A stretch of DNA of 64,000 bases from Thozetella sp. PMI_491 (lineage: Eukaryota; Ascomycota; Sordariomycetes; Chaetosphaeriales; Chaetosphaeriaceae). A program made the position numbers and the translations under genes. The stretch spans positions 1,054,001 through 1,118,000 of the forward strand of contig MU270032.1 in assembly GCA_021432635.1 (NCBI GenBank). Direction: 5' to 3'. The notes below the pieces were generated by a model that was not told the DNA's origin, made no database searches, and saw only the letters and a list, made by a program, of their open reading frames with translations. Of this stretch, positions 23,532 through 35,004 are shown one piece after another (the stretch's first letter is position 1; every line of letters starts with the position of its first letter).

Positions 23532-24868
23532 TCAGGCTCTCGTCAAGGAGATGCGGCCATTAAGTACCCTATCTGGCCAATCCATTGTCCAGCCGAAGTT
23601 TGCAGGCATTAAATCGCGGATGCCTCGTATGTCTCGTTCTAAAACTTCGTAGTCTCCCTCCCCGTTCATCCACCAGGCATGGTCCAATGCGCGTAACAAA
23701 ATCATCATTCGCCCCATGAGAGCCATGGCCAGTGGGTCGTGTGTTTCCAGCATTTTGCGATACTCTGGGCGACATCTCACGGCCATGGTGCCGATAAATC
23801 GCCGCAGTATCTTCGCGGTAGCACCTGAGTAAAAGGCCCTGTAATAGTACAGCACGTAATCTCTTGCTTCCACGTATGTGTCCCTGATGCTCTCTGGCAA
23901 CGCTGCAAGGCCAAACGCATTGAATAGGCGCATCAGGTCCTCCTCGAGGGCCCTGAGTTGCATTCTTGCAGCTTCGGAGAGCTCTTCGTCTGGGATGATT
24001 TGGGGCGAAATCTCGTCGCCGAACCAGTTGTACCCCAGCCGGCTAAGATATACCTTCTTCCGTACGAAAAGGAGACTAACGCCCTGCAGGATGGTCCAAG
24101 CCTGAAAAGGAAGCTCGTAGAGTTCATTCGGCTGCGTTTGGTGCGCAAGCAGCCAGTACATGTTCGAAAGTACCACGGCGGAGAGCCAGAGCTGTTCAGG
24201 CAGGCCCTCGCCAGAATCCGACAGAGCCTGGCGGTGGTTCACGAGACTACGGCCGAGATAGCGTCGAAGCGCCACGGCTATGTCGGAATTTCCCGGCGAG
24301 TGGGCATGGATGTGGAGTGCAGAGAGTGTGAGCAGTGGGTTCAGAACCACCTCAGAGTCGAAGGCGTGTTGGGGTATGATCCGCTCCCACATATCGCGGG
24401 CCGGTGCGCCATTACAATCGGGCATCGAGCGGCTAACGACAGAGGTATAATGGTGCATCAAGCGCAGCTCCAGAGATCGCCACGCATCTTTACTTGTCAC
24501 ACTGGTGGGGTGCGCGACAAGTTGGGCGCTTCTTCTGTGCGAGGGGTCCGCAGCCACCGTTTCCCCGGACGATAGGCGCCATGGAGCACCTCCATCGCGG
24601 CGGGTATGGCGTAGAGGGGCCTCGGTACTCCAATCGCAGGCCTGAATTCTCACATAGCGGCGGCGGCAGTTGGCACAGACCGGTTTGACCTCGTCACACT
24701 AGGGTAAAGTTTGATGAGCACGCGTTATATCACCCGGGGTCTCTGGGCTCATCGCCTTCGAAGGGGTAGCGTTACCTTCACCTTGCGGGCCTTGCACTCC
24801 CGGCACCCTTGCTTGGATTTTTTTAGGATTAGTGTAGGTTGTCTAGTAACATGCTGTTCGGTACTCAT
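23532..24868 (-). CDS. Zn2Cys6 transcription factor (UPC2-like architecture)
   Basis: Two exons (24776-24868 and 23532-24698) give 419 residues. The binuclear zinc cluster lies at the N-terminus: CRECKARKVK is at the end of exon 1 and CDEVKPVCANC opens exon 2, so the 77-bp intron splits the cluster just before the third Cys. The last Cys comes nine residues after the fifth (C-x9-C), a little longer than the usual six to eight. The remaining 350 residues are a helical fungal-specific regulatory domain of the short kind seen in UPC2-like regulators, with SLELRLMHHYTSVVS near its start. It is divergent from an SDR gene 338 bp away and probably regulates that gene or the surrounding block. The inducing ligand is unknown. 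Confidence 0.85.
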
Positions 24869-24941
24869 GGTTGTCTCGCTCCTTCAGCCGAGCTGTCAGT
24901 ACTACGTACCTGGGTGGTTGTCTTGGGTGATGACAAGACAG

Positions 24942-24970
24942 GCGAAGTCGCGACGATGCGAAGTCGCGAC
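24942..24970. repeat. Tandem 13-bp direct repeat with palindromic core
   Basis: GCGAAGTCGCGAC occurs twice with three bases between. Each copy contains the perfect 8-bp palindrome GTCGCGAC. Arrangement and position suggest a bipartite protein-binding site. Confidence 0.85.
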
Positions 24971-24973
24971 TTT

Positions 24974-25038
24974 GCGAACTTCCGACGCTGCTGCGCCTCT
25001 GGAGCATAGACCAATCACTTTTGAAAGCGAACTTCCGA
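24974..25038. repeat. 12-bp direct repeat pair
   Basis: GCGAACTTCCGA occurs at 24974-24985 and again at 25027-25038, start to start 53 bp. Its reverse complement contains GAAGTTCGC, close to the GAAGTCGC core of the neighbouring tandem repeat. Confidence 0.85.
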
Positions 25039-25206
25039 GTGCCCCACTCTCGCGCTAACCCTGGCTTACAACTCCGTGTCGAGAAGTCCATGGGATATGT
25101 AAGAAGTCGCTTCTCCTCTGGACCAATTCCCAAATAATCCTCATGCAGAGTGTACTGGGAAATTTTGAAGTGCGCAATTGAGAGGCTTGTTTTTTAAAAC
25201 ATTGAG

Positions 25207-26453
25207 ATGGACGCCTTCGATGTCAGCACCACCATTCAGGATGTCTTGGGTCGGTTCAAACACAACGCGGACCAGAAAACTTGTATGGCCCACACTTCCT
25301 AGCCACCCCTCTTATCTTTCTCTAACTCTTCTCCATCAGATGTCATTACGGGTCCTAGTGTGAACAGCATTGGCGCAGAAGTGGCCCGCAGCTTGGCCCT
25401 TTGTAGCCCGAAACGCCTGATACTCGTAGGGCGTGCCCAGAAGCGAATCCAACCAGTGGTAGATGAGATCAAAACTCTCAACCCATCTGTCTCGGTATAT
25501 TTCATTCAAATGGATTTCTTGGATCTGGAAACCGTGCGTAGTGGCACGTTTGCGATCAAGGAGATCACAGGCGAGATACACGGGCTCATCAATTGTGCCG
25601 GCATCATGGCCCCGCGAGAATATCGAGAGTCCAAGTACGGGGTTGAATCTCAATTTGCTGCAAATCACGTTGGTCATTTTCTCCTCACGAATCTTCTCAT
25701 CGCGGAGCTTGGTAGAGGAGGCGGAGTGGTTGCCAACGTGTCCAGCAACGCCTACGTACTTGCAGAGGTGAACCTGGACGATCCCAATTTTCAGGTCAGT
25801 GGCAACCTTAAACCTTCCCTCATGTTAAACAGGACACTGAGTAATTGTGCAGCACGGGGAAACATACAACGGCTGGCTGGCTTACGGGCAGTCGAAGACG
25901 GCCAACATATTGTTTACTGTGGCTTTGGCAAATCGAGCGAACAAGCTTGGCATTGTCGCGTTCGCAGTAGATCCAGGGAGTGAGATACTGCACTAAACAC
26001 TGCTGCGCTTCTGGTAAAAAACTAATACCAATGTGTGCCATAGTTATTTTGGAGACGTCACTGCAAGAGAATTCGGCCATCACCCAAGAGTATTTCATGT
26101 CAGGCTTTGAAATAGCAACACAACGTAATGGAGGTTAGTTGGCACCGAGGGTAACTTGCCACTAGCTGTTTTAACCGCGACTCAGGGATTCCTCCGCCGC
26201 AACATCCCCCGGTCAGCATCAATCAAGGCACAGCGGTCTTGCTTTGGTCCGTTCTAGACCCTGCCTTGAGAAGTGAGTTGTACCATGTCGAATTTTAGTT
26301 GGCATTCCTGACAATGGCGCTATAGAATCTTCGGGATCATGGCTTCAAGAATGCCAGATTAGGTCTGCAAGGGACTACGCAACTAATGCCGATTATGCGG
26401 AGAAGCTTTGGAACCTCAGTGAAACCTTGGTCGGACAAAAGTTCGAGATTTAA
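25207..26453 (+). CDS. Short-chain dehydrogenase/reductase, retinol-dehydrogenase/WWOX-like
   Basis: Six exons (25207-25282, 25340-25794, 25853-25979, 26044-26133, 26186-26272, 26326-26453) give 320 residues in one consistent frame. The cofactor loop is TGPSVNSIG, the variant of TGxxxGxG used by one large fungal SDR clade. Further family marks are INCAG, NHVGHFLLTNLL, VSSNAY, the catalytic YGQSK (Tyr188, Lys192), and the C-terminal AEKLWNLSETLVGQKFEI. The enzyme should use NAD(P)(H) to interconvert an alcohol and a carbonyl on a lipophilic substrate. It shares a 338-bp promoter with a Zn2Cys6 regulator. The many small 3' exons make it look broken at first sight, but all splice sites and phases agree, so I regard it as intact. 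Confidence 0.85.
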
Positions 26454-26999
26454 TACAAAAAGATATATGAAGATAGATATATGAAAATTCGAGCCATTGC
26501 CCGTATACACTGGTTCAGACTAAATAATCAAAGCTGCCTCCAACCAATTTGTGTCCAGTAGGGCACATCTTGCATCAAACCAACGCATGGGAAATTAGGA
26601 CCACATTTCTTTCTCGATTGTAAAATTCGACAATATCTATCAATTCGCTCAAGGCCACATTGTATGTTGATCTTGCATAATAATTCTGAGGATGCTTGGC
26701 CAGCGCTGTAGTGGACTCGCACTCGGTTCATAACGTGAACATGTGCCCAGCTAAACCTAACCTTCCCGGCATCAATAAATTCCCTGCTGTAGTAATGCGG
26801 TGTTTTCACATTGTCCAACACGAAGCACCTTATCGAGGTGGTATCACTTTCACAGACCAGCGCCTTGGTCGTGTTCCCTTTGAACGAGGCTCTACGATCG
26901 ACGTGGGACTATATTTGTTATGGGTTTCGATGCTACCAGTCAGACCATTCTACGGCCACTAGGCCTGAACATCTTCGTTGGATAAGACCCCTTTGGAAA
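26454..26999. other. Convergent 3' spacer, AT-rich
   Basis: Spacer between two converging SDR genes. No gene seen. Confidence 0.6.
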
Positions 27000-27992
27000 C
27001 TAATGCACTTCTTCGGGCCGTTGGAACCGGCTGCCATCAAAGTCGCCTTTCAAATCGGAATGAAGCAGGCTCTTGCTCATTATCTCTTCCTTTCTCGCCA
27101 CCAGATCTTCCACGCTCCAGTGGCTGCCAATAGTCCGCCCGCTCAAGAAACGCGCATGCGGGTGAGAGAGCCACACGGCAAGACCACCAATCAGCTCTGG
27201 CGTCTGACGTGTGAAGCGGCGGAACTGGTCCATTAGCATATCGGTGTCGACAAGGCCAGGGTGTACGGAGATGTTTGTAATGTTAGGGTAGCCAGCCGCG
27301 ATATACTCAGCTAGCTGCAATGCGCCAGCTTTGGAGATGCCGTAGCCAGAGAGATGCGGGAAGATCTTCCACGCCGCAAGTGTTACCAGGTTTATGATAG
27401 TCGCGGGGGTCTCTTTGGAAGGAAGCTGCCTGATGAAGTACCGCGTCACGAGGAAAGTGCCTTTGGTATTCACTTCAAAGTTACGCCACCAGTCGTCAGG
27501 GTCCTCATCACCCACGAGGTTGCCCTCGCCTTCGAGATTAACACCGGCATTGTTGATCAGTATATCCGCGTGGCCGAAAACAGCCTTGATTTTGTCGAAA
27601 GCGGCTTCTACCGAGTGCTTATCCGTTATGTCGACACCGACTGCGAGAACCTGGAGGTCAGGGCTGAGCGCCTTCGCGTCTGCCTCCACAGCATTGAGTT
27701 TCGCCTCGTCGGTGGCCAGGAGCACAAGTCCCCTAATGCCAGCCTTTGCGAATGCGGGAACGAATGCCTGGGTAGCCAGTTAGCTGCTTGTCGCCGCTGG
27801 AGAGGGGATCCGCCTCGGCATCGCGCTACTCACCTTTGCGCCGATCCCTCTACTCGCGCCGGTGACGATGGCTACCTTTCTCGCAAGTGAGAGCTCAGGT
27901 CGTGTGGGGTCGATGGCAGGATATTGATCATGATATATATGAGGAGTGAACTGGAACGAAGTCGCAAAGTAATCATCAGGAAGCGAGTCCAT
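27000..27992 (-). CDS. Classical short-chain dehydrogenase/reductase
   Basis: Two exons (27834-27992 and 27000-27767, 66-bp intron) give 308 residues. The first exon ends right after the cofactor motif TGASRGIG (from residue 44). The second carries NNAG, the catalytic YGISKAG and SVHPGLVDTDM. At the position 13 residues before the catalytic Tyr, where Ser is usual, the sequence has Thr (INLVTLAAWK). A 35-residue leader precedes the Rossmann fold and has no clear targeting signal. It is an NAD(P)-dependent oxidoreductase of unknown substrate. It is divergent from a Zn2Cys6 regulator and converges on the other SDR, so the two SDR/regulator pairs mirror each other. Confidence 0.88.
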
Positions 27993-28860
27993 TGTAAAAA
28001 TAACGGCAGGACGAATTGACAGGTTTTACGAAGTAGGTTACCGGGGCGCTCCGTATAGAGACTGGTGCGTAGTGCGAGGACTGCTGAGGCAACGCGCGCT
28101 CTCCAAGTACTTATACTTGGGCCCCATCATTACCTGGTGTGACGATAGGCCTATCCAACTCGTGGAGCCAAAATTTTATGGCCATGAGGTTACATCTATG
28201 CTCCCATCCTTAGCTTAGCTCTCGCGTTGCCTAGCGAATTCGCTGCGCAACGCCAGCACGCGCCGGGCAATGCTGAGTAATTTCTGTGCTATGGGTAAGC
28301 ACATCTCTGGAGGTAATAGATACGCATGGAGGATGGACGGAGCAGGGCAACAGAAGCGGCAGTGTACGGCGCCAAATCTGCGGGATCGCGATGACCAAGC
28401 CAACAAGGTCTAGCGAAACGTGGAGCTGCTTATCCAATTCGGGACCCTAATTAAGGTAATTACCTACCTAGCTACCCCGTAGAGGTGTGTTGCCACGTCT
28501 GATGTGTTGTTTGCGGACCCATTGGTTTGCGGAGTCGACTTATGCAGGTTGAAGAAACTTGCCGAATTTGGGCTAGGCTCCGACCATCGCCAGCCGCTGC
28601 CTCCGATTGCCAATGGGCTTACCTAGCGTATCCCCTGTACGACAAGCCGCCAAAAGCGGCTCAAGATTCACAACAATCGACCCTCCATCTCAAAGCTGGT
28701 ACCGACAGGGACTTCGTCCATCTCACTCTTCCACCAGCAAAAAAGAAAATGAACTCAGAGTGTCCCGGCTGCAGCCAACATATCGGAGACTACAGCTATT
28801 CGCCTGTTTGCCAAATCGCGCAAGCCCACACAAGCATACCACCATCCTTCGATCTCCATC
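27993..28860. promoter_or_regulatory. Shared divergent promoter, SDR and Zn2Cys6 regulator
   Basis: An 868-bp region between two divergent start codons. It includes a short AGGTAATTACCTACCTAGCTA tract around 28455-28475, of a kind that recurs elsewhere in the window. A 159-codon open frame at 28527-29006 overlaps the regulator in another frame and shows no domain. Confidence 0.45.
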
Positions 28861-30678
28861 ATGGGACGGCCGCCAATCACAGGGTTAGAGCCGCAATTAC
28901 GAAAGACACTGCTACTGGAGACACTGACACTACGCGACAGGTATTGTCTAACTTGTCGGCGAAGGCGCGTCAAATGTGGTACGATCAGACCCCCTCCCAA
29001 GCGTAATTCTCAGGCATTCTTCTCAGGCAACCGCTTATGTCTTCAGACCGCGGCAGACCGGCATGCGCCAGATGTCTCAAGGCTGGGTTTACCTGCGCCG
29101 GTTACGGCCTACCCTTGCGCATGCAGCATCACGTTGTTGACCAGAGCCGGGGGCTTGTTCGAGTACCGGGAGGTGTCAGCGCAATCGCGCCTCCAATCAG
29201 ACCCCAGGAACTTAGCCTCGTCGGATTTGAGGACCAGATAGCTTCTTCTTTCTACTTCAGCTCATACCGTTGGGCCTACTTTTGGCGACCAATCATGCGA
29301 CTTGCCCCCGAGGGTAGTGCTGATCCATTTTTCAAGGCAAGCTCGGCTGTCACCCTCGGTTACTTGGCCAAGGTGAAGCATGTCCCAGAACTTACCCGAA
29401 AGGCTACGGAGCTATCTACATGTGCCGTGAACTGGGTCCGACGGGCTGTGAGCGATGGTTCTCGGGCAGAGACGGCCGGCATGCTGACGGCCATCGGCGC
29501 CTTGGGTATCTATAACGTAATGACCGCATCCGCTTGAAGCCTTGTCCCTCTTCGGTCTAAGTTTTTGCGACTCACTGAAAAGAATGATTAGTACGCTGTG
29601 GAGCAGAAGTTTCACTATGTTCATCACTACGGGACGCACATGATAATGCAATTCTGTGGCCCGACCTATTTCCAAAGCCAACCCAATCTTGCATGCTTCC
29701 GACATAGCAGAATGATGCTTGTACGCGATCTTCCCTTGCCATACACAAAAGATTGATCGCCCTGGTCATTTTCGTCGCTGATAAATTCCTCAGTTTTGCT
29801 GCTCGCTAGCGTTGAGGTGCAAAACCTTTCTCTCCGAAGAGCTGTGGAAGACGGCGCCTTTCCAGCTTACGCCTAAAACCACCGAAGACAGGCTCTTTGA
29901 CATACTTGTCGACATCCCTGAGTTAGTCGAGAGAATCTCTGTGGATAGCCGGTCCCTGCTAGAAACAGAAGAAATTACAGAGAAGCTCCGTTCACTACGG
30001 TCCAACATGACCTGCTGGCGAATGGAGTGGGGTGCGTTTAATGCGGCGTCCACCAAAGAAGTTCGCCAATACCAGTATGCCGGACACTTCCTTGTGTCAC
30101 CAATTGCCTTACTTCTATCCTCTGTTCTTGTATGTCGGTCAGCGCAGCAAGCGGTGGAATTGCTCTACTACAACGCAGCCATGCTCTATCTCTGCCAGCT
30201 CGAATGTGTTCTGGAGGGAAGAGCGCCGGATCAACATATGAATATGATCCATGCATATCACCAAGTACCGGTAGCGCTTGGTGTCTCAAAGGGGCAAGGA
30301 AATCAGCCGTTACTCCTACCCAATGAGGTACGGTTTCCGTGGCAGTATGGGATGGAAGGTTTGCGAATATTGGCCAATCTTCGCGTTGCATTGGCAGCGT
30401 GCCCAGAGGTCTATCTCCCATTCGCTCCCATAGCAATCTTGTATTGCTTCGCGCGAGACTTGAGTATTCAAGGAAGTGTGCTTTCAATGATCAGCAGCGA
30501 GGAGTGGGCTGCTGAAGCAGAAGCAGAGTTCGGACACTATTGTGTTTCGCCTCCGGGAACCCCATTAACACACTCAAGTGAGGGTGCCGACCAAAATGCG
30601 ACGGCAAGTCATGGATCTTTCGAAATTCCTGGCATTTCGGGTATCAGGCAGCTGTTCCTCAAAGGCTCGCATTCGTAG
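28861..30678 (+). CDS. Zn2Cys6 transcription factor
   Basis: Four exons (28861-28978, 29047-29516, 29592-29720, 29794-30678) give 533 residues. The zinc cluster is split by the first intron and, when joined, is perfectly canonical: CLTCRRRRVK, then CDRGRPA, then CARCLKAGFTC, i.e. C-x2-C-x6-C-x6-C-x2-C-x6-C. The cluster is followed by a fungal-specific regulatory domain starting near GFEDQIASSFYFSSYRW and ending with an acidic, Ser-rich tail. The DNA-binding partner sites are unknown; many such factors bind CGG repeats. It is divergent from an SDR gene and probably local in action. The start at 28861 gives only 28 residues before the cluster; an earlier start cannot be excluded. Confidence 0.85.
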
Positions 30679-31793
30679 CATTTAGCAGGTATCGTAATCG
30701 GCAAATTATCAAGCTTCAGCTATTCTGCATATGGCCTGGTTCGCTTCCATCAACCACCTCGAAGATACGTAGCAGAGTTCTCCTTTAGGCCCGAGGCTGA
30801 GTCATAAATACCTGTGGTTCTCGCTTCCCAGTTACTACATTCGAAACTCGATACTTCGTTTCCCTACATCGAATCGTAGCCTTTCGGGATGCAGCCTCAA
30901 CTAAGACACTGTGCACCAGTACATCCCGCGAGCTCTAAGAAGTAGCATGATCATTACCGAGACCATCTAAAATTGACATTGTATCATTTCGTACATGTAT
31001 GTGACCTTCCAGTCCTGTCTTAAGTTAGACATGGTTGACTACAACTGGCAATCAGCCCGAAAGCTCCCCGTTAGCCCCCTGGTTTGCTTGCTAGAGTTAC
31101 TGGTAAGCAAGGGAATGTGCCTAAATTGATGCCTTTGCATGTCACGACTAGAACGCCGTCTTGTATTCACAGGCCAATCAATGATACACCGCCCCTGTCC
31201 CGAAATAATAAGTCCTCAGGTAAGTTCGCAATGCTCAGAGAGTGGATGGAGTGGGGTGTACCTAAACTGTTCACCTGACTGGAGGGTAAGAGTATGAACT
31301 AGTCGCAGTTGAGCAAGTATCCTCAAGCTACAGACATCAGATATATATATGCAATAAATCTACCAGCATTTTGCATAATTATTATCTCACATGTGCACCC
31401 TTCATTTAAGGATACCCAGCAACTAGCGTCTGGCCATGCTCCAGAAGATGCCCCTGCCACGACAGACGGACAAATTTATAGCAAACCTGACTTAAGGGAG
31501 AATATTTCGCAGAAGGCAATCTATTTGCATTTGAAGGGTACTATTGGCGGATTTCTGAGCGCTGTGGTCTTCAACATGGCGACGTTGAGACCCCCCTCCT
31601 CACCAAAGAACGGCAATGTAGTCATCGTCGACGAAAAAGATACATGGCTCAGCAGAGATAATCAGCTCTATATCCATTCACCCTGTAAGCAACTAGGTGT
31701 CGGCAGAGTTAATTGGTTTTTAATATTACGGGACCGAAAAGGTATGTCTAATTAATGAGAAAGAAATCATTGGTCCACCTTGTACCCCAAGCG
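30679..31793. other. Convergent spacer, no supported gene
   Basis: AT-rich region between the converging regulator and AAA+ ATPase. An open frame of 148 codons at 31309-31755 has no recognisable domain and I do not call it. Confidence 0.5.
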
Positions 31794-34133
31794 CTATATA
31801 TCGTCGACAAAGGTCCCTCTCTTCACTCGCAGCACCATTTCAACATGCTCCATAGCCAACGGTGCCATTTTTTGCTTTGAAAGAAGTCTGGCCGTCTTTA
31901 TAACGTTTTTTATCTGGCGCCCGTTCAACTCATTCCTTGACAGAATTTCCAGATCACTGTTCGTCAACTGGCTGCCTGACCCTCCGATCCCAACGAATGT
32001 CTTCCAGATATGGAGTCTGCTCGTGCTATCCAGGGATGGATAATGAATCGTCAGATGGATTCGTGACTCAAATGCGGCGTCAAAACTGCTAACACGGTTG
32101 GTGGTGAGGAACATGACGCCTCGATAGTACTCGAGCCTTTTTAGGAAGGCTAACCGAGGCGTTTAGGTCAGCTTTGGCCATAACGTGACTTCCCTTTGGG
32201 GCCGCGAAGCAAAATAGAAAGCAGAGATAGCGACTCACTAGACACAAGACGGTTCCGCCGAATGTCGGAGGATGTACGGGCCTCTAGGAAGATGTCACAT
32301 TCGTCGAGAAGCAGAATGGCATTCCACTTTGTGGTGAGCTCTAAGACTAGCTCAAGGGAATCCTCCACCTCGACAGCCGTTTCTCCCAGTTCACCTGCAC
32401 TCATGGAGTAGAGAGGCTGGCGCATCTCCTCGGCAACTGGGTCTGGTCAACAGGGAATTCACGGAGAATACACGCGGAAGTTGAACGCACCCGATTCCGC
32501 CGTGAGAGTCTTCCCAACACCTGGCTCTCCACTCAAGCAGATAATGAATCCTAGGCCTGTGCTCAACCTGTTAGTTTCGTGATCTCCAAGGAGCTACCAA
32601 GACTCCCCCTTCGTACCTTTTCCATAGATTATATCATCAAAGTTGTCGTCCCGGGAGAGTTGTTCTTGGACAAACGCATGTATGATGTCCTTGTAGCCAT
32701 GGGGGAGAACAAGGTTGCTGAACGCATTTTCGCTCCAGCGAATTGGGCACACGCCGTCAATGTAGAATTCGGCTAAAGGAAAAAGAGTTTCTTAGCAAAG
32801 AAACCAGCCAAATTTCTGGTCTTTGGTACCTACCCCATGTTTTAGATGCAAGAGAGTAGCCCCTCACAACAGGGGCGCAGAGCAACCGTTGCAAGGGACT
32901 CAGCCGAGCGGCCAGTGCTAGACCGGGTCAGTGGAATAAATCTTGGTTCGCCCGAAGAGAGAGGACGCGAGATTGACTAGAAAGAAGGTAGGACCATGAC
33001 ATACATATGTCTTCCAGGTCGGAATTGCGGTATTTTTGGCACTTATCCAAAGCCTTTAGAAAATCTTGATAAGCTTGGCTAGTCGCCCTGTATATCACAT
33101 TGTGGATTCCGTCTAATGAGCCATTATTGCTGTCGGTAGCGTTGACAAGAGAGTCGGGCTCGAGCGAGTCGATAGTAGGTCCAGAGGTACCATACATGTT
33201 GAAAGAATCCGGGTCGATAATGATACGACTGTTTTGAACCTATAAATAAACTCCCAGAAAGGCGCACATTAGCAACGGTGGCGCGGCAACAACATGTACT
33301 TCATGACTTACGTGGCGCTTCCGAGTCTGGCGCGAGGACCTGTCAGTGTAGAAGCCCGAGTACGCCATGTGGTGAAATCCGTTGAGTCGCTCAAACGTCT
33401 GTCCGCGTGCGTGTAATCGATCGACGAGGTCCTCGACGTTAGGGTGGAGGTGGGCTGGGATCACATCCAGGTCGACGATAGCCTTAATGCCGTCGAATGT
33501 GTCGATGCTAAGCGACCATAAAGCGTATCCAAAGCTGGATCCATCGCAGTCAACGTACCGACAGTCCATCAGGAATTTGGTGCCTTCCATGGTCGCAGCG
33601 TACTTGCTATGCCTCAGCGACAAGATGCGATCCTGGCCATCAACCCTCGTATAGACTTCCATCCCAGGCGAGAAGATGGCCCAGAGGAGATCGAAGCTGA
33701 TCACCATGTTCCCGACAAGGTCCTCCATGGCCTCAATGTGAGGTAAAATCTCATTGCGGACGATGGGATACAGCAAGTCTAAGTGCTTCTTAGTGTCCTC
33801 GTCCTGCTCATCCAGCTGAAGCTTCTCAAACAGGTGCCATCGGTAGTAAAATGGGTGGAAGGGAGCTTTGAAGGTCACCTGCTTGAGCCGTGTGTTGACC
33901 CCTTCATATCCACCGAAAGTGCCGTCGAGCAGTCTCTTGATCAATGGGCTCTGTACAGTAATAGAATGGAGCGTGAGCCGTCTATTCGTCGGATGTGGTT
34001 CACGGCGTACAATCAGAGCACATTCCTGCGCAAAGGAGCCAGCCTCGACATCCTCTGGAGCATTATCTGGAGCCCAATCCTCCCAGAGCGATCGGTCATC
34101 GGCTCGGTACAGCTGCTTCGACTCCGGCCGCAT
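31794..34133 (-). CDS. Fungal AAA+ ATPase with N-terminal DUF7025-type domain
   Basis: Seven exons (33312-34133, 33005-33239, 32834-32917, 32617-32772, 32491-32556, 32239-32442, 31794-32149) give 640 residues in one frame. The N-terminal half matches the domain that precedes the ATPase module in many Pezizomycotina AAA+ proteins, with HLHPNVEDLVDRLHARG and the conserved LCAPVVRGYSLASKTW linker. The ATPase module has Walker A GEPGVGKT (Lys448), Walker B LLLDECD (Asp501, Glu502), sensor-1 FLTTNR, and the arginine-finger region AFESRIH. The protein is probably a soluble, hexamer-forming remodelling ATPase; its target is unknown. It resembles BCS1/FtsH-class modules only in the ATPase core. All key ATPase residues are present. 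Confidence 0.88.
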
Positions 34134-35004
34134 GCCTAGACTGAACTCCGGGTGGTAATCAGGGTCAACACTGATTTCAGACTATTTCTCGTCAGTCTTG
34201 CCTGCGAAATTGAAATGACCTGTAGGTTTTTTTTTGTTTTTTTTTTTTTGGTGGACGCACCAGGCTCGGAGACCGTCCGATGTTTCTATCCAAGGAGCTA
34301 CCGCCTTCCGACATGTTACGTGCTTGTCAATAAGACGTCGCGTGGCTGAGTGTGTATTTGAAGCGCTAGCGAGAGTTAGCCGGCATGAGATGACAGGCTG
34401 TAACGTCCAGAAAAATAGCTGACAGCCTGGCGATTGTCAACCGCAAGCGTGCCGGATTCCAGGGCGAAGGCGCGTTGTTATATGTTTGATGCCTCAGCGA
34501 AGGGCGCTCTGGAAAAGGCAAAGGCGCGCCTTCTCTGCAGGTCCGTGGCGCAGTCGCCCTGCTGGCGGACCCACAATGGCGCATAACGGCGTAGCGGGCA
34601 TCCCAGGCTCCCTGGGCCTGGCGTCTCTGCTAGGCAAAGGAGAGCGCTATGAAGCAATAAAGAGGAGACAAGTGGAAGGGAAGAGTACGGACCTAGCAAT
34701 CAAATGCTGCCTCGTGATGGTACGGTAAGTAGATATGGTCATCTAAGTTGTCTAATCGTTGTTGTTGGGCAACCCCTCTAGGTAGTTGCTGGCCTCAAAA
34801 AATTGGTAGACACGAAGCATAAAAATCGTCCAAAAAAAGAAAAAAAAATTAGGGGGCCAGGTTATCGCGCCTCCTTTGTCGGATATGCCTCAGAAGAGAG
34901 CATGGAAGTGACTCTCCATCCACAGTTGCTTCCCGCCTACGTCACGTAAATGTTCCGACCGTTCGTTTTTATTTTTACAGATCCACAACGCCGCTGCCGT
35001 CTCT
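34134..35004. other. Intergenic, no supported gene
   Basis: Upstream region of the AAA+ gene, with long T runs near 34226-34248, and 3' side of the GH71 gene. Open frames here show no domain. Confidence 0.55.

Larger units (their letters stand above)
24869..25206. promoter_or_regulatory. Shared divergent promoter with direct repeats
   Basis: This 338-bp region lies between the start codons of a Zn2Cys6 regulator and an SDR. It contains two exact copies of a 13-bp word (24942-24954 and 24958-24970), two exact copies of a 12-bp word (24974-24985 and 25027-25038), and a further GAAGTCGC at 25103-25110. Their density between two divergent genes suggests operator sites for the adjacent regulator; this is inference. 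Confidence 0.6.

Noticed and set aside
23958-24575. 205-codon open frame on the plus strand
   Set aside because: Antisense to the Zn2Cys6 regulator, which has the recognisable domain.
25790-26453. Impression that the retinol-dehydrogenase-like SDR is a broken gene
   Set aside because: Four further small exons with good splice sites restore the full family C-terminus in frame.
28527-29006. 159-codon open frame overlapping the second Zn2Cys6 gene
   Set aside because: It uses a different frame from the canonical zinc cluster and shows no domain.
31309-31755. 148-codon open frame with a hydrophobic segment
   Set aside because: No family resemblance and in a spacer between two converging genes; could be real but is not supportable.
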